Below, piece after piece: positions 17,166 through 26,386 of a stretch of DNA of 64,000 bases; within the stretch, counting starts at the first letter, position 1; every line of letters begins with the position of its first letter. The notes beneath the pieces were generated by a model. That model was given only the letters and a program-made list of their open reading frames with translations. It did not search any database and was not told the origin of the DNA. This stretch comes from Mojavia pulchra JT2-VF2 (GTDB lineage: Bacteria; Cyanobacteriota; Cyanobacteriia; Cyanobacteriales; Nostocaceae). The stretch spans positions 39,498 to 103,497 of the forward strand of contig JAHHHN010000023.1 in NCBI GenBank assembly GCA_019359325.1, written 5' to 3'. The position numbers and the translations under genes are program-made.

Positions 17166-17691
17166 CTTTTCATTATCAAATTTGCAAGCGACCGATGCGA
17201 TCGCTTATGTTGAGCATTTGAATGATCCAATGATTCACAAGACAACAGAAAATATTCCCTACCCTTATACCAAAGAACACGCACTGCATTGGATTCAACG
17301 CCATACAGATATCACTAATCAATACGGCAAGCCGCATGTATTAGCAATTCGCAATCCCCAAGCGCAACTGATTGGCTCTATCGGGATTGGGGAAATGGAC
17401 GGCAGGCATCCTCATGTTGCCGAGCTTGGTTACTGGCTGGCTTCTTCCTATTGGGGACAGGGAATCATGACTCGAGCCGTTAAAGTTTTCATTGACTATG
17501 CTTTTACAGAACTCGGTTTACTCCGACTTTGGACACGAGTATTTGAGTTTAATTTGCGATCGCGTCGAGTTTTAGAGAAGAATGGCTTCCTGCTAGAAGG
17601 CATTCAACGTCAGCATCTATACCGTGATGGTAAGTTAATTGATGATTATTTGTATGGATTACTAAAAGCAGATTTAAACCGAGCAGCATAA
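17140..17691 (+). CDS. GNAT-family N-acetyltransferase (RimJ/RimL type)
   Basis: 183 residues. RLLKNSFSLSNLQATDAIAY and YPYTKEHALHWIQRH give the N-terminal fold. LIGSIGIGEM, AELGYWLASSYWGQGIMTRA (acetyl-CoA loop GYWL...WGQGIMT) and LLRLWTRVFEFNLRSRRVLE with KNGFLLEGIQR are canonical. ATG 17140 lies inside the S41 gene and is the only start that keeps the first beta strand. Located in a tight operon: AraC, S41, GNAT, phosphotransferase, histidine phosphatase. Likely acetylates an amine of a small molecule or protein N-terminus; substrate unknown. Confidence 0.85.
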   Translation: MIIRLLKNSFSLSNLQATDAIAYVEHLNDPMIHKTTENIPYPYTKEHALHWIQRHTDITNQYGKPHVLAIRNPQAQLIGSIGIGEMDGRHPHVAELGYWLASSYWGQGIMTRAVKVFIDYAFTELGLLRLWTRVFEFNLRSRRVLEKNGFLLEGIQRQHLYRDGKLIDDYLYGLLKADLNRAA

Positions 17692-17724
17692 TCTCAAGCG
17701 CATCAATTGTCATCTGCAACGTCA

Positions 17725-18636
17725 ATGATTACTCCAGCAATAGTAATTAACTTTCTTCAGTCTGGTTTCAACCCAGGTATATCAGATGTTGCTCTGATTG
17801 GTGCGGGAATGTTCTCGCAAGCATTTTCATTTAACTTTGATGGGCAACAGTTTGTCATTAGGTTAAATTCTCATCCAGAAGATTTTCTCAAAGATGCCTT
17901 TGCCTATAGGCAGTTTGCTTCATCTAAGTTACCTATTCCCAAAATGATTGAATTCGGTTGCTTTGACGAGATTCACTATTTTGCAATTACAGAATGCTGT
18001 CAAGGCATGACATTGAACGATTTAGAAGCAGGAGCTATCGAACAGACGCTACCAAGTTTATTTAACACACTGCACACTATTCACACTTTAGATAGTTCAA
18101 ATTACTCAGGTTGGGGGCTAACAGATGCCTCTGGCAATGGACGTTTTGCCTCTTGGCAAGACTATTTGCTGTCTTTTTATAATCAGAAGTTTCCATTTAC
18201 TTGGAAACAACTCTTTCGTGAAACATTTATGGAGCAAGAGTTGTATGAAAAAGCCCTTGTCGCTATCCAAAATAATTTACAGTTTTGCTCAACCCAGAAG
18301 TATTGGGTACATGGTGACTTTGGCTTTGATAATGTGATGTCAGATGGACAAAGGATTACAGGTGTTCTTGATTGGGCAGAATCCTTGCTAGGAGATTATG
18401 TTTACGATATTGCTTACCTAGAGTTTTGGTCTGAGAATATTTGCTACAAACAGCGATGGCTCCAATGGTTGAGGAACAGACAAATAAACTTTTCTCTTGA
18501 CCATTTTGAAGAACGATTACGCTGTTATATGTTGCATATCGGATTGAAGGGATTAGCCATAGCAGCTATCCGAAATAATATGCAAGATTACACTCAGGTG
18601 AAAGCAAAAATACAAAAGATTCTTAACGCAGATTAA
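17725..18636 (+). CDS. Aminoglycoside/hygromycin-type phosphotransferase (APH family)
   Basis: About 303 residues of kinase-like fold. ATP-lobe: GAGMFSQAFSFNFDGQQFVI then RLNSHPEDFLKDAFAYRQFA; catalytic loop YWVHGDFGFDNVM (HGDxxxxN) and metal-binding GVLDWAESLLGDYVYDIAYL. The block GWGLTDASGNGRFASWQDYL is like the hygromycin-B 4-O-kinase group. An earlier TTG at 17707 is in frame, but ATG 17725 is the more natural start. It follows the GNAT gene by 33 bp and precedes the phosphatase gene by 24 bp. Acetyl- and phospho-transfer enzymes side by side suggest modification of an antibiotic-like or metabolite substrate; resistance is inference only. Confidence 0.8.
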   Translation: MITPAIVINFLQSGFNPGISDVALIGAGMFSQAFSFNFDGQQFVIRLNSHPEDFLKDAFAYRQFASSKLPIPKMIEFGCFDEIHYFAITECCQGMTLNDLEAGAIEQTLPSLFNTLHTIHTLDSSNYSGWGLTDASGNGRFASWQDYLLSFYNQKFPFTWKQLFRETFMEQELYEKALVAIQNNLQFCSTQKYWVHGDFGFDNVMSDGQRITGVLDWAESLLGDYVYDIAYLEFWSENICYKQRWLQWLRNRQINFSLDHFEERLRCYMLHIGLKGLAIAAIRNNMQDYTQVKAKIQKILNAD

Positions 18637-18660
18637 TAACACCGTAGTATAAAGGGATAA

Positions 18661-19362
18661 ATGCTACAACGAGTTTTACATCTAGTTCGTCACGGGCAGA
18701 TTGATCTCACCACTCGCCCACCCACACCCAAGGGATGGCTGTTGACCCCACTCGGAAGAGAACAAGCGCAGCTAACAGGTTTACGTTTGAGCGCCCTTCC
18801 CATTAGTACCCTTCATTGCAGCACCTACCCACGCGCTCTAGAAACTGCACAAATCATTGCCGCACAACTCGGCAATATACCGATCAATTCTTCTGCTTTA
18901 CTCTGTGAATGTGTTCCAGGTCTGCCACAACACTTCCGCGAATGGTTTGCTGCTAACCGAATTGAGCCATTAGATAAGGATAAGTATGATATTCCTGCAA
19001 ACATCCGCCCCTATTTGAATATGTGGACGCATTATGTAGATTTTGAAGCAGTAGCGGCGGGAGAAATACAGTCACAGCAAGCTTTTGAGAAGTACTTTCA
19101 ACCTCCAAAAGCAGGGATAACACATGAAGTGATTGTGAGTCATGGCAATTTGCTAGGTTCTTTTCTTTGCCGTTTACTTAACTTACCCATCGAGTTGTGG
19201 TTGTCCTTAGATATGTATAACTGTGCGATTAGTGAAGTGCGGATTGATGCTGATGGAACAATGCGCCTACTTTCCTTCAACGATGCTGGGCATCTTTCCT
19301 ATACGATGAGAACTGATAATAACCATTTTCACTATTATGAGCCTACAAATTCTTATTGTTGA
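18661..19362 (+). CDS. Histidine phosphatase family protein
   Basis: Phosphoglycerate-mutase-like phosphatase of 233 residues. LHLVRHGQIDL carries the RHG catalytic motif at residues 10-12; LTPLGREQAQLTGLRLSALP and HCSTYPRALETAQIIAAQLG are the usual following blocks; the second catalytic His is in VIVSHGNLLGSFLCRLLNLP. Last gene of the plus-strand run starting at 15173. The phosphatase could reverse or balance the preceding kinase activity, but no direct evidence exists. The following 330 bp (19363-19691) contains TTCAAAATCCAAAATGG-type filler and no gene. Confidence 0.85.
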   Translation: MLQRVLHLVRHGQIDLTTRPPTPKGWLLTPLGREQAQLTGLRLSALPISTLHCSTYPRALETAQIIAAQLGNIPINSSALLCECVPGLPQHFREWFAANRIEPLDKDKYDIPANIRPYLNMWTHYVDFEAVAAGEIQSQQAFEKYFQPPKAGITHEVIVSHGNLLGSFLCRLLNLPIELWLSLDMYNCAISEVRIDADGTMRLLSFNDAGHLSYTMRTDNNHFHYYEPTNSYC

Positions 19363-19691
19363 AGGCGATCGCCTCATGCAAATGAGGTGAGAGCAATTTA
19401 CTGACAGCAGATAAAATACAAACGAAGTCAGTGTCGCTCAGTCGTAGCCAGAGGGTTTCCATGCAACCAAACCCGTATATAATCCATCTGTCAGCAGTTA
19501 AAATTTGCTGATGGGCATCAACTCACCTGTGAATAGAAATCCTAAAATTCAAAATCCAAAATGGTATAAGTTACCCAAACAGAGAAACCTATGTCAGGAA
19601 TGACAACCAAACCTGACACAGGAATAATCAGGAGCATGAACTCTAAAATCAGATTGCCTCAGATGATGCTGACTCTACATCGCCCGATCAG

Positions 19692-20249
19692 TTATTTCTC
19701 TTGCGGGGTAGGTGCAATTGGAGGTTCTGTCACCATTGAACGTGCGATTTTTAGCAAATCGTTTTGAGAAACTACAGCCTCTATTGCACCGATTACATAT
19801 CGAACACCATCTTGTTCCCAGGTGATTAACCGATTGGTACTGCGTCCCTGTCCCCTGGTGAATGTATAGCCTTGAATGCCATTACCAATATCAATAGGAG
19901 TCAAGTTATCGCTTTGAAGTTGCCAACCTTGAAAATCTTGAGGAAAGATACCTAACCCGCCGATTGTGCAATGATTTGGAGCTTTTGATTTACCACAATC
20001 GGGAGTCGTCCCAAACATAATCCTTAACCCCTGTTTGTTGGAATCTAGATAAGGGTACAACTGGGTTGAACCATCGGGAAGGCTTGCTGGCAAACGAACG
20101 AGTAAATCTTTGGGTAACTTGTGGTGAATATCGTTTAACAACGGTCTGATAACGGGAGCAGGTTCTGCGATCGCAGGCGCGCTCCATAGCAATAGCCCAA
20201 CCCCAATCCCCATTGTTTCTATCAAACATTTCAACCATTGATTTCGCAT
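19692..20249 (-). CDS. Exported hypothetical protein
   Basis: 185 residues with a clear signal peptide: MRNQWLKCLIETMGIGVGLL, then LWSAPAIAEPAP with likely cleavage after AIA. The mature chain has LPKDLLVRLPASLPDGSTQL, MFGTTPDCGKSKAPNHCTIG with two Cys that could pair, WQLQSDNLTPIDIGNGIQGY and TWEQDGVRYVIGAIEAVVSQ. The alternation of strands ending in V-x-G-A-I-E resembles DUF4367/MucB-like periplasmic modules, but no firm assignment is possible. Divergently placed from the WD40 gene, with the palindrome at 20382 in the shared spacer. Confidence 0.65.
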   Translation of the reverse strand: MRNQWLKCLIETMGIGVGLLLWSAPAIAEPAPVIRPLLNDIHHKLPKDLLVRLPASLPDGSTQLYPYLDSNKQGLRIMFGTTPDCGKSKAPNHCTIGGLGIFPQDFQGWQLQSDNLTPIDIGNGIQGYTFTRGQGRSTNRLITWEQDGVRYVIGAIEAVVSQNDLLKIARSMVTEPPIAPTPQEK

Positions 20250-20381
20250 CGATTATTCTCCTTTTACACACTAAAAATGCATATTAAATTGTAGATACGG
20301 CAGTTTTAAACAACATTTTCATATTTACAGTTGCTAGTTAATCTCATGCTTTTAAGCATAACTAGCTTAATTTTTTTCATC

Positions 20382-20399
20382 TACTAATGAGCATTAGTA
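20382..20399. promoter_or_regulatory. Palindromic site upstream of the WD40/NB-ARC gene
   Basis: TACTAATG-AG-CATTAGTA: perfect 8-bp arms, followed by AATTCATTAATAA. A related site at 26054-26069 reads GCTAATG-GG-CATTAGC with the same following AAATTCATTAGTAA. The A-T pair of one is replaced by a G-C pair on both arms of the other, so symmetry is kept. It sits 102 bp before the WD40 gene start; possibly a regulator-binding site. Confidence 0.45.
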
Positions 20400-20500
20400 A
20401 ATTCATTAATAAATTTAACCTTTGTTAAAATTACTGACAAAGTTATGTGCTTTAATAAAAGGTGTTGAATCTAGCATTATTAGATTTTTTGGTTTAATCT

Positions 20501-23500
20501 ATGGCATCGCACATATTGCCTGAACCAGAGGAGTTTAAAGAGGCAGCAGATTTCTGGAATTTGGATAAGTTATATGTTGATTTGGCCTCTGCCAAGAAAA
20601 AGGGGTTAACTCCTACCGAAAAAAGATTGTTAAGAGCTTTATTATGTGGTTACAGCCCTGCTGAAATAGCAGATAAAGTCTACAAAACACAAAATGCTAA
20701 TGCAGTTAGAGTAACTTTATCTAATAGTTTATATAGATATGTTGAAGATTTATTTACTAGCTTAGGTCAAGAAAATTTTAAAATTAAAAGTTGGAATCGT
20801 ATTCCTTACTACTTAGAAAAATTCGGTTATAAAAAATCTTTTTATCTTCATCAAACTGTAAGAAATAAATATCACGATTGGGGAGAAGCAAATGATGTTA
20901 GTGTATTTTATGGACGTAATGCGGATATAGCGCAGCTAAAGCATTGGATTGTTGGTGAAAGATGTCGTTTGCTTGCACTATTAGGTATTGGTGGTATTGG
21001 CAAATCTACCCTAGCAGTTAAATTAGCTCAACAAATCCAAGATGAATTTGAATATATCATCTGGTTAAGCCTCCGCAATGCTCCAATGATAGAAGACGTT
21101 TTAACGCATTTAATTAAATTTATTTCTCAGCATCAAGTAAATCATTTACCAACAAATCCCGCAAAACTGATATCAAGTTTATTAGAACTTCTTAGTTCTC
21201 GGCGCTGCTTAATTATCTTAGATAATGTTGAAACAATTTTGAGTAGTGCTATTGGTACAGGTGATTATCTTTCAGGTTATGAGGGATATGGTGAATTATT
21301 CCAGCGTGTTGGAGAAGTACCTCATCAAAGTTGCTTGATATTAACTAGTCGAGAGAAACCTAAACAAGTCGCTTCCCTGGAAGGGAAAACTTTTCCTGTG
21401 CGCTCATTTCAATTATCAGGTTTAAAAGTTACTGAGGCACAACAAATATTCAAAGCTAAAGGAGAGTTTGATGCTACAGAGGAAGAATGGCAAAAAATAA
21501 CTCATCTTTATTCTGGTAATCCCTTAGCATTAAAGATTATTTCCACCACTATTCAAGATTTATTTGCTAGTAATATTTCTGATTTCCTTGCCCAAGGCAC
21601 AGCAGTATTTGGAGATATTTCTAATTTATTAAAACAGCAGTTTAATCGCTTGTCTCAATTAGAAAAAGAGGTAATGTATTGGTTGGCGATTAATCGAGAA
21701 GCTGTGACGATTACAGAAATACAAGCAGATATAGTTTCACCTGTAACACTGCCAAAGTTATTAGAAGCACTAGATTCTCTATCACGGCGTTATTTAATTG
21801 AGGTAAGTAAATATGCTAAAAATTCTGCGTCTAAAATTACTCAACAGCCAGTAGTAATGGAGTATGTTAATACTTGTATAATTGAACAAATTTATAATGA
21901 AATAGCTAATAATAAAATCAATTTTTTGAATAGCCATGCTCTGATGAAAGCTACAAGCGATGATTATATTAGAAGTATACAGCAACGTTTGATTATTCAG
22001 GAAATAGTCACACGCTTGCACCAAAAATTCGTTACTAGGAATAAAATCGAAAATCACTTCAAAAATTTACTAGCTCAACAGCAACAGCAATCTCCATTAG
22101 AACCAGGATATTTAATAGGAAATATTATTAATATTTTATGTTATTTAAAAGTTGATTTGAGTGGATATGATTTTTCATATTTAACTGTTTGGCAGGCGTA
22201 TTTGGCAGGAATTAATTTACAAAATGTAAATTTTTCTCGTGCTGATTTAGCAAAATCTAGTTTTATCCAAACTAATAGTTACATGAGTGCGATCGCCTTT
22301 AGTCCAGATGGTAAAATTTTGGCTATTGGTGATGGTAATGGCAAAATTTGTCTCTGGCAGATTGCAGATAATCAACAACTGATGCTAATTAAAGCACATC
22401 AAGGTTGGATGCGCTGTCTAGCTTTTAGTCCAGATGGCAAACTAGTAGTTAGTGGAGGTTCTGACTGTTTATTATCTTGTTTTGATACAATTAACGGTCG
22501 GCGTGTACAAACTTTTTCAGGACATACACAACCATTAATCACTGTGACTTTTATTAATGAAGGTCAGCAAATAGTTAGTATTGCTTCAGATAAAACATAC
22601 AAAATCTGGAACATCGCTGATGGTCGTTGCGTTAGGAGTATATCTGCAAACAATGAAAAAATCACCGCCATTGCTTTAAGCCCTGATGGTAAAACATTAG
22701 CCACAGCTAGTTTAGACCAAACAATCAAGTTGTTGGATACGACTAGTGGTAATCTTACTACATTTAGAACCGATCATAGTTGTCAGATTACCGCCTTAGC
22801 TTTTAATCTGGATGGACGTATATTAGCTATCGGTGGTGCTAATGCGGATGCTACTATTCATCTATGGGATATTTCTCATAAAAATTGCTTAATCAAAAGC
22901 AGTGGTCACACCCTATCAATTAAGTCTATTGCATTTAGTCCTGATGGGAAAACTTTCGCCAGCAGCAGTCGTGACCAAACAGTTAGATTATGGAATATAT
23001 TTAATGGTGAATGCTGTCAAATTTTGCAAGGTCACTCCGATGAAGTTTTAGCAATTACCTTTAGTCCTGATGGTCAAAACTTGGTTAGTTTAAGTACTGA
23101 TGAAACAATTAAACTTTGGGATATAAGTAAAGGTCAAGTTTTACGAACTTGGTATGGATATTCTCAACCAATTAATTCAGTTAGTTTTAGTTTTGATGGA
23201 AAGTTAATTGCCAGTGGTCATCATGACCAGAAAATTAGATTGTGGAATGTGAGTACAGGAGAAGTTGTAAGTACATTAGTAGGTCATCAGAATTCAATTG
23301 CATCTGTAGCATTGAGTCCCGACGGTAAGATGTTAGCGAGTGGTAGCGAAGATGAAACAGCTAAGTTGTGGGATATTGCTACAGCAGAGATATTACAAAC
23401 TTGGTATTTACCGGGTCGAGAAATCTGGTCAATTAACTTCAGTCCAGATGGCAAAACTTTAGCGGTTGGTTGTGATGGTATTACTTTAGCTAACAATATT

Positions 23501-24160
23501 GACCATGATGAAGTAAGATTATGGGATTTAGCTTCTCCTGAGTGTGAAAGAATTTTTGCGGGACACAATAGTGCTGTTTATTCAGTAGAGTTTAGTCATG
23601 ATGGCAAGATTTTAGCTACTGGTAGTACCGACTTAACTCTAAAGTTATGGAATATAGCAACTGGTGAAATTCTCCACTCACTAACAGGACATCAAAGTGC
23701 AGTATTATCAGTGAAGTTTAGCCCTGATAATAAAACTATAGCCAGTGCCAGCATTGATGGCACAATTAGGTTTTGGAATGTGGAGACAGGAGAATGTAGG
23801 GAAGTTATTATTAAACACTATCGGGGAATTTGCGCGATCGCATTCAGCCCTGATGGTAAAACTATAGCTAGTGCAGGCTGTGATTCTACAATAAAACTTT
23901 GGTCAATCAGTACAGGAGATTGTCTGCAAACCTTACAAGGTCATAGCAAAGATGTTTATAGTGTCGCTTTTAGCCCGGATGGTCAATTACTTGCTAGTAG
24001 TAGTGGTGATGGCACTATTAAAATCTGGGATATTTTCACAAGTACGTGTATTAGAACTATAAGATGCGATCGCCCCTACGAAGGGATGAAAATCACTGAT
24101 GTTACAGGTGTAACCCCAGCAGTAATAGCCACCTTAAAAAGTTTAGGCGCAGTCAGTTAA
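20501..24160 (+). CDS. VMAP-HTH / NB-ARC / WD40 STAND protein
   Basis: 1219-residue signal-transduction ATPase. Residues 1-115 hold an HTH-like domain of the type found at the N-terminus of vWA-MoxR-associated proteins (TPTEKRLLRALLCGYSPAEI). The NB-ARC core has P-loop LGIGGIGKSTLAVKLAQ near 163 and Walker B RRCLIILDNVE near 238, then GNPLALKIIS. A pentapeptide-like stretch (LAGINLQNVNFSRADLAKSS, near 570) leads to 14 WD40 repeats (AFSPDGK...LASGS...TIKLWD) from about 595 to 1195, enough for two seven-bladed propellers. The tail GMKITDVTGVTPAVIATLKS is common in cyanobacterial WD40 proteins. STAND proteins oligomerise after the propeller senses a ligand; the effector here would be the N-terminal domain or a partner. 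No protease or nuclease is fused. Confidence 0.9.
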   Translation: MASHILPEPEEFKEAADFWNLDKLYVDLASAKKKGLTPTEKRLLRALLCGYSPAEIADKVYKTQNANAVRVTLSNSLYRYVEDLFTSLGQENFKIKSWNRIPYYLEKFGYKKSFYLHQTVRNKYHDWGEANDVSVFYGRNADIAQLKHWIVGERCRLLALLGIGGIGKSTLAVKLAQQIQDEFEYIIWLSLRNAPMIEDVLTHLIKFISQHQVNHLPTNPAKLISSLLELLSSRRCLIILDNVETILSSAIGTGDYLSGYEGYGELFQRVGEVPHQSCLILTSREKPKQVASLEGKTFPVRSFQLSGLKVTEAQQIFKAKGEFDATEEEWQKITHLYSGNPLALKIISTTIQDLFASNISDFLAQGTAVFGDISNLLKQQFNRLSQLEKEVMYWLAINREAVTITEIQADIVSPVTLPKLLEALDSLSRRYLIEVSKYAKNSASKITQQPVVMEYVNTCIIEQIYNEIANNKINFLNSHALMKATSDDYIRSIQQRLIIQEIVTRLHQKFVTRNKIENHFKNLLAQQQQQSPLEPGYLIGNIINILCYLKVDLSGYDFSYLTVWQAYLAGINLQNVNFSRADLAKSSFIQTNSYMSAIAFSPDGKILAIGDGNGKICLWQIADNQQLMLIKAHQGWMRCLAFSPDGKLVVSGGSDCLLSCFDTINGRRVQTFSGHTQPLITVTFINEGQQIVSIASDKTYKIWNIADGRCVRSISANNEKITAIALSPDGKTLATASLDQTIKLLDTTSGNLTTFRTDHSCQITALAFNLDGRILAIGGANADATIHLWDISHKNCLIKSSGHTLSIKSIAFSPDGKTFASSSRDQTVRLWNIFNGECCQILQGHSDEVLAITFSPDGQNLVSLSTDETIKLWDISKGQVLRTWYGYSQPINSVSFSFDGKLIASGHHDQKIRLWNVSTGEVVSTLVGHQNSIASVALSPDGKMLASGSEDETAKLWDIATAEILQTWYLPGREIWSINFSPDGKTLAVGCDGITLANNIDHDEVRLWDLASPECERIFAGHNSAVYSVEFSHDGKILATGSTDLTLKLWNIATGEILHSLTGHQSAVLSVKFSPDNKTIASASIDGTIRFWNVETGECREVIIKHYRGICAIAFSPDGKTIASAGCDSTIKLWSISTGDCLQTLQGHSKDVYSVAFSPDGQLLASSSGDGTIKIWDIFTSTCIRTIRCDRPYEGMKITDVTGVTPAVIATLKSLGAVS

Positions 24161-24192
24161 TGGCAGTGGAAAACTAGAAATATAGCGCGATC

Positions 24193-24384
24193 TGACTTAT
24201 ATCGTGTCCGGTTAAAGACTTATGATTAAGGCCGCAGGGGACAGAAGAATTTTAAATTTTGGATTTTGGATTGATGGCAAATCTAAAATCTAAAATCCCA
24301 AATCTAAAATTGAATGGGCAGGGGAGAGAGTTTTGCCACTGCACAGATGCACGTTTATCACAACTGATCAGCCGGACATAATAT
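24193..24384. repeat. MITE of the TATCATGTCCGG family, copy A2
   Basis: Ends GACTTATATCGTGTCCGG (24193-24210) and CCGGACATAATAT (24372-24384). The interior contains TCTAAAATCTAAAATCCC-type repeats. It is the inverted, longer version of 14956-15140. It lies in the 230-bp gap between convergent genes (WD40 protein and hydrolase), so it may also act as a bidirectional transcript-end hairpin. Confidence 0.65.
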
Positions 24385-24393
24385 TAGTGAATG

Positions 24394-25833
24394 TTAGAGT
24401 TTGATTTTAGTTAATTTGTGCTTACGTCTGCATATCATTCCTATTGCAAATAATGAGAAGAATCCCCCTAGAACCTTAGCTTGAGTTTGTTTCACAATAA
24501 AAGCTCGATAATTCACTTGTTTTCTATAGTTGTAGGCTAAACAATCAATAGGTGGATAATTATCATTTTTGAGATATTTGTCAAAGAAAGCTAAGTGATA
24601 AGCTTTGATAATTTTGTTTGCTTCAGCCGGGTCAATTATGCGTAATTGTCCTTGAATCTGTTGTGAAAATAGTTTTAATAATAAAGGTAGATCAGCAAAA
24701 TCTTGGTGTTCTGAACCCTTAATTGAAACATCGTAACCATCATTTTTTAGCTTTCGCCAAATTGCATCAATCTCTTTATTTGATGAATCAGGAAAGGGTT
24801 GATGCAGCAGCATAAAAGGTTGATTCAGTTTCTGCGCTAAAATGATCTCAGGTTGCCAACCATCCATCCCAATTCCAGCTTTTAATCGCTGCTCACGGCT
24901 AAGTGCCAGCATAGAAGTTTGCCCGCCCAGAGAGTGGCCAGTAATACCAACTTTTTGCAAATCTAAGCGTCCCGTCAAAATACCTTTAGGGTCACTAGTA
25001 TTAATTTTTTGCAGTTCATCAAGTAAAAAGCTGACATCGGCAGCACGAATATTTACAAGTAAGTCTACAGTGCGCTTAAATTTGTTTGGATCTGTTGATG
25101 ACAAATCCGCCAGAATTTGCGGATCTGCATAAATAGTCTGATCTGAAAACACAGTAACAGCAGCATCGTAAGTATGAAAAATATTAACCACTATATAGCC
25201 GTGACTAGCTAGTTCTTCCCCCAAAGTAGTGTGTAGCTCAGGAAACCCTGCGCTACCTTGATGAGATAAAAAAATGACGGGATAACTGAATTTTTGAGAA
25301 GCAAGAGGCGCGTTAGGAATCGCATGAGTACGAATTACGCTAATTAAATGAGAGAAGTTTTTAGCAATATCTGGTGGTACATTGGGCAAATTTTTGACTA
25401 ACTCAGCAGCAAATTGTACTGCCTCAGATTCCATGTAAGGCGCGGGTGTTTTTCCTGGAGATACTTTAGCGGGATACCATATTTGAGCTTTAAGCCGCCG
25501 CTTATCTATCAAATTATTTGTAGTAATAACTTCATCTCGATTAAAATCGGTGAATTCGTAAGTAACTGTGCCTACTTGGTATTTTCCTGTTAAGTTTGGT
25601 AATTTAATAGTAAGTTGTTTGTTTGAACTGATTTTTTCAAACTTTAAGAATTTATTGGTATGTGTATTAGCTAACGTATTTATAGAATTACTACCAATAA
25701 AAAGCGTAATGATTGTAATAGCCAAAAAAACTTGATTTAAAAAAATAATTGGCTGAGAAAGAAGTTGCTTTTTGCAAAAAGTTTTCTTTATTGTTTGCTG
25801 AAACATATTCATTTGCACCATTGCTAGATTCAT
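24394..25833 (-). CDS. Alpha/beta hydrolase, PAF-acetylhydrolase-like, membrane anchored
   Basis: Extracytoplasmic esterase/lipase-like enzyme. N-terminal hydrophobic helix (FLNQVFLAITIITLFIGS), then a beta-strand domain (GKYQVGTVTYEFTDFNRDEV; QIWYPAKVSPGKTPAPY) as in platelet-activating-factor acetylhydrolase-like proteins. YPVIFLSHQGSAGFPE is the oxyanion region, VGITGHSLGGQTSML the nucleophile elbow (GHSLG), and GSEHQDFADLP carries the catalytic His. The C-terminus VLGGFFSLFAIGMICRRKHK is a hydrophobic helix plus basic tail, like a PEP-CTERM anchor without an obvious PEP. The frame opens at 25887, but the first 18 codons are not protein-like; ATG 25833 is preferred. Length is longer than a plain lipase. 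Confidence 0.75.
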   Translation of the reverse strand: MNLAMVQMNMFQQTIKKTFCKKQLLSQPIIFLNQVFLAITIITLFIGSNSINTLANTHTNKFLKFEKISSNKQLTIKLPNLTGKYQVGTVTYEFTDFNRDEVITTNNLIDKRRLKAQIWYPAKVSPGKTPAPYMESEAVQFAAELVKNLPNVPPDIAKNFSHLISVIRTHAIPNAPLASQKFSYPVIFLSHQGSAGFPELHTTLGEELASHGYIVVNIFHTYDAAVTVFSDQTIYADPQILADLSSTDPNKFKRTVDLLVNIRAADVSFLLDELQKINTSDPKGILTGRLDLQKVGITGHSLGGQTSMLALSREQRLKAGIGMDGWQPEIILAQKLNQPFMLLHQPFPDSSNKEIDAIWRKLKNDGYDVSIKGSEHQDFADLPLLLKLFSQQIQGQLRIIDPAEANKIIKAYHLAFFDKYLKNDNYPPIDCLAYNYRKQVNYRAFIVKQTQAKVLGGFFSLFAIGMICRRKHKLTKIKL

Positions 25834-26053
25834 TGTGTAAAAGTTATAGCAGTCGAAACATAGATAATCGCAAAGACTAATTATCAAGCATGGACACTGA
25901 GCGACTTTAAAGTCTGTCCCCTGTTCCCTGCTATAAATGGCAACTACTGGGTAATTACTTTTAAATTTACGTAACTATTTCACTAAAGTTATTCAAATAT
26001 AAGCAATTACCAGCAATGGTATTAACTATATCTAAAATAAAAATTATTTATCA

Positions 26054-26069
26054 GCTAATGGGCATTAGC
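26054..26069. promoter_or_regulatory. Palindromic site upstream of the hydrolase gene
   Basis: GCTAATG-GG-CATTAGC followed by AAATTCATTAGTAA; a covarying partner of the site at 20382-20399. It lies 220 bp upstream of the hydrolase start (25833, minus strand). The two sites bracket the WD40 and hydrolase genes. The surrounding 25900-26140 is AT-rich and holds no gene. Confidence 0.4.
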
Positions 26070-26386
26070 AAATTCATTAGTAAGCATAACTGATATCTTG
26101 CATCTACCGAGATAAACACTGGATGTTTAAACGATGCTTTAGAAGAACTGGGTAATATAGCCAAGACTTACGCACTTGAACAAAAAGATACCCAACTTTT
26201 TTAAAAGTCGGATATCGAAGAGCTTACTAACTTTTATATTGCTCTGGGGGAATATGCGATCGCCCTGTAATAGCTTCAATAACAGAATTATCGGGTGCGT
26301 AGATGCTCTTAGCGGCTTGTCGCAGACATCGCTCCGCTCGGTCACTGCCTGCTGACTGTTGACTAATGACCAATGACCGATGACCA

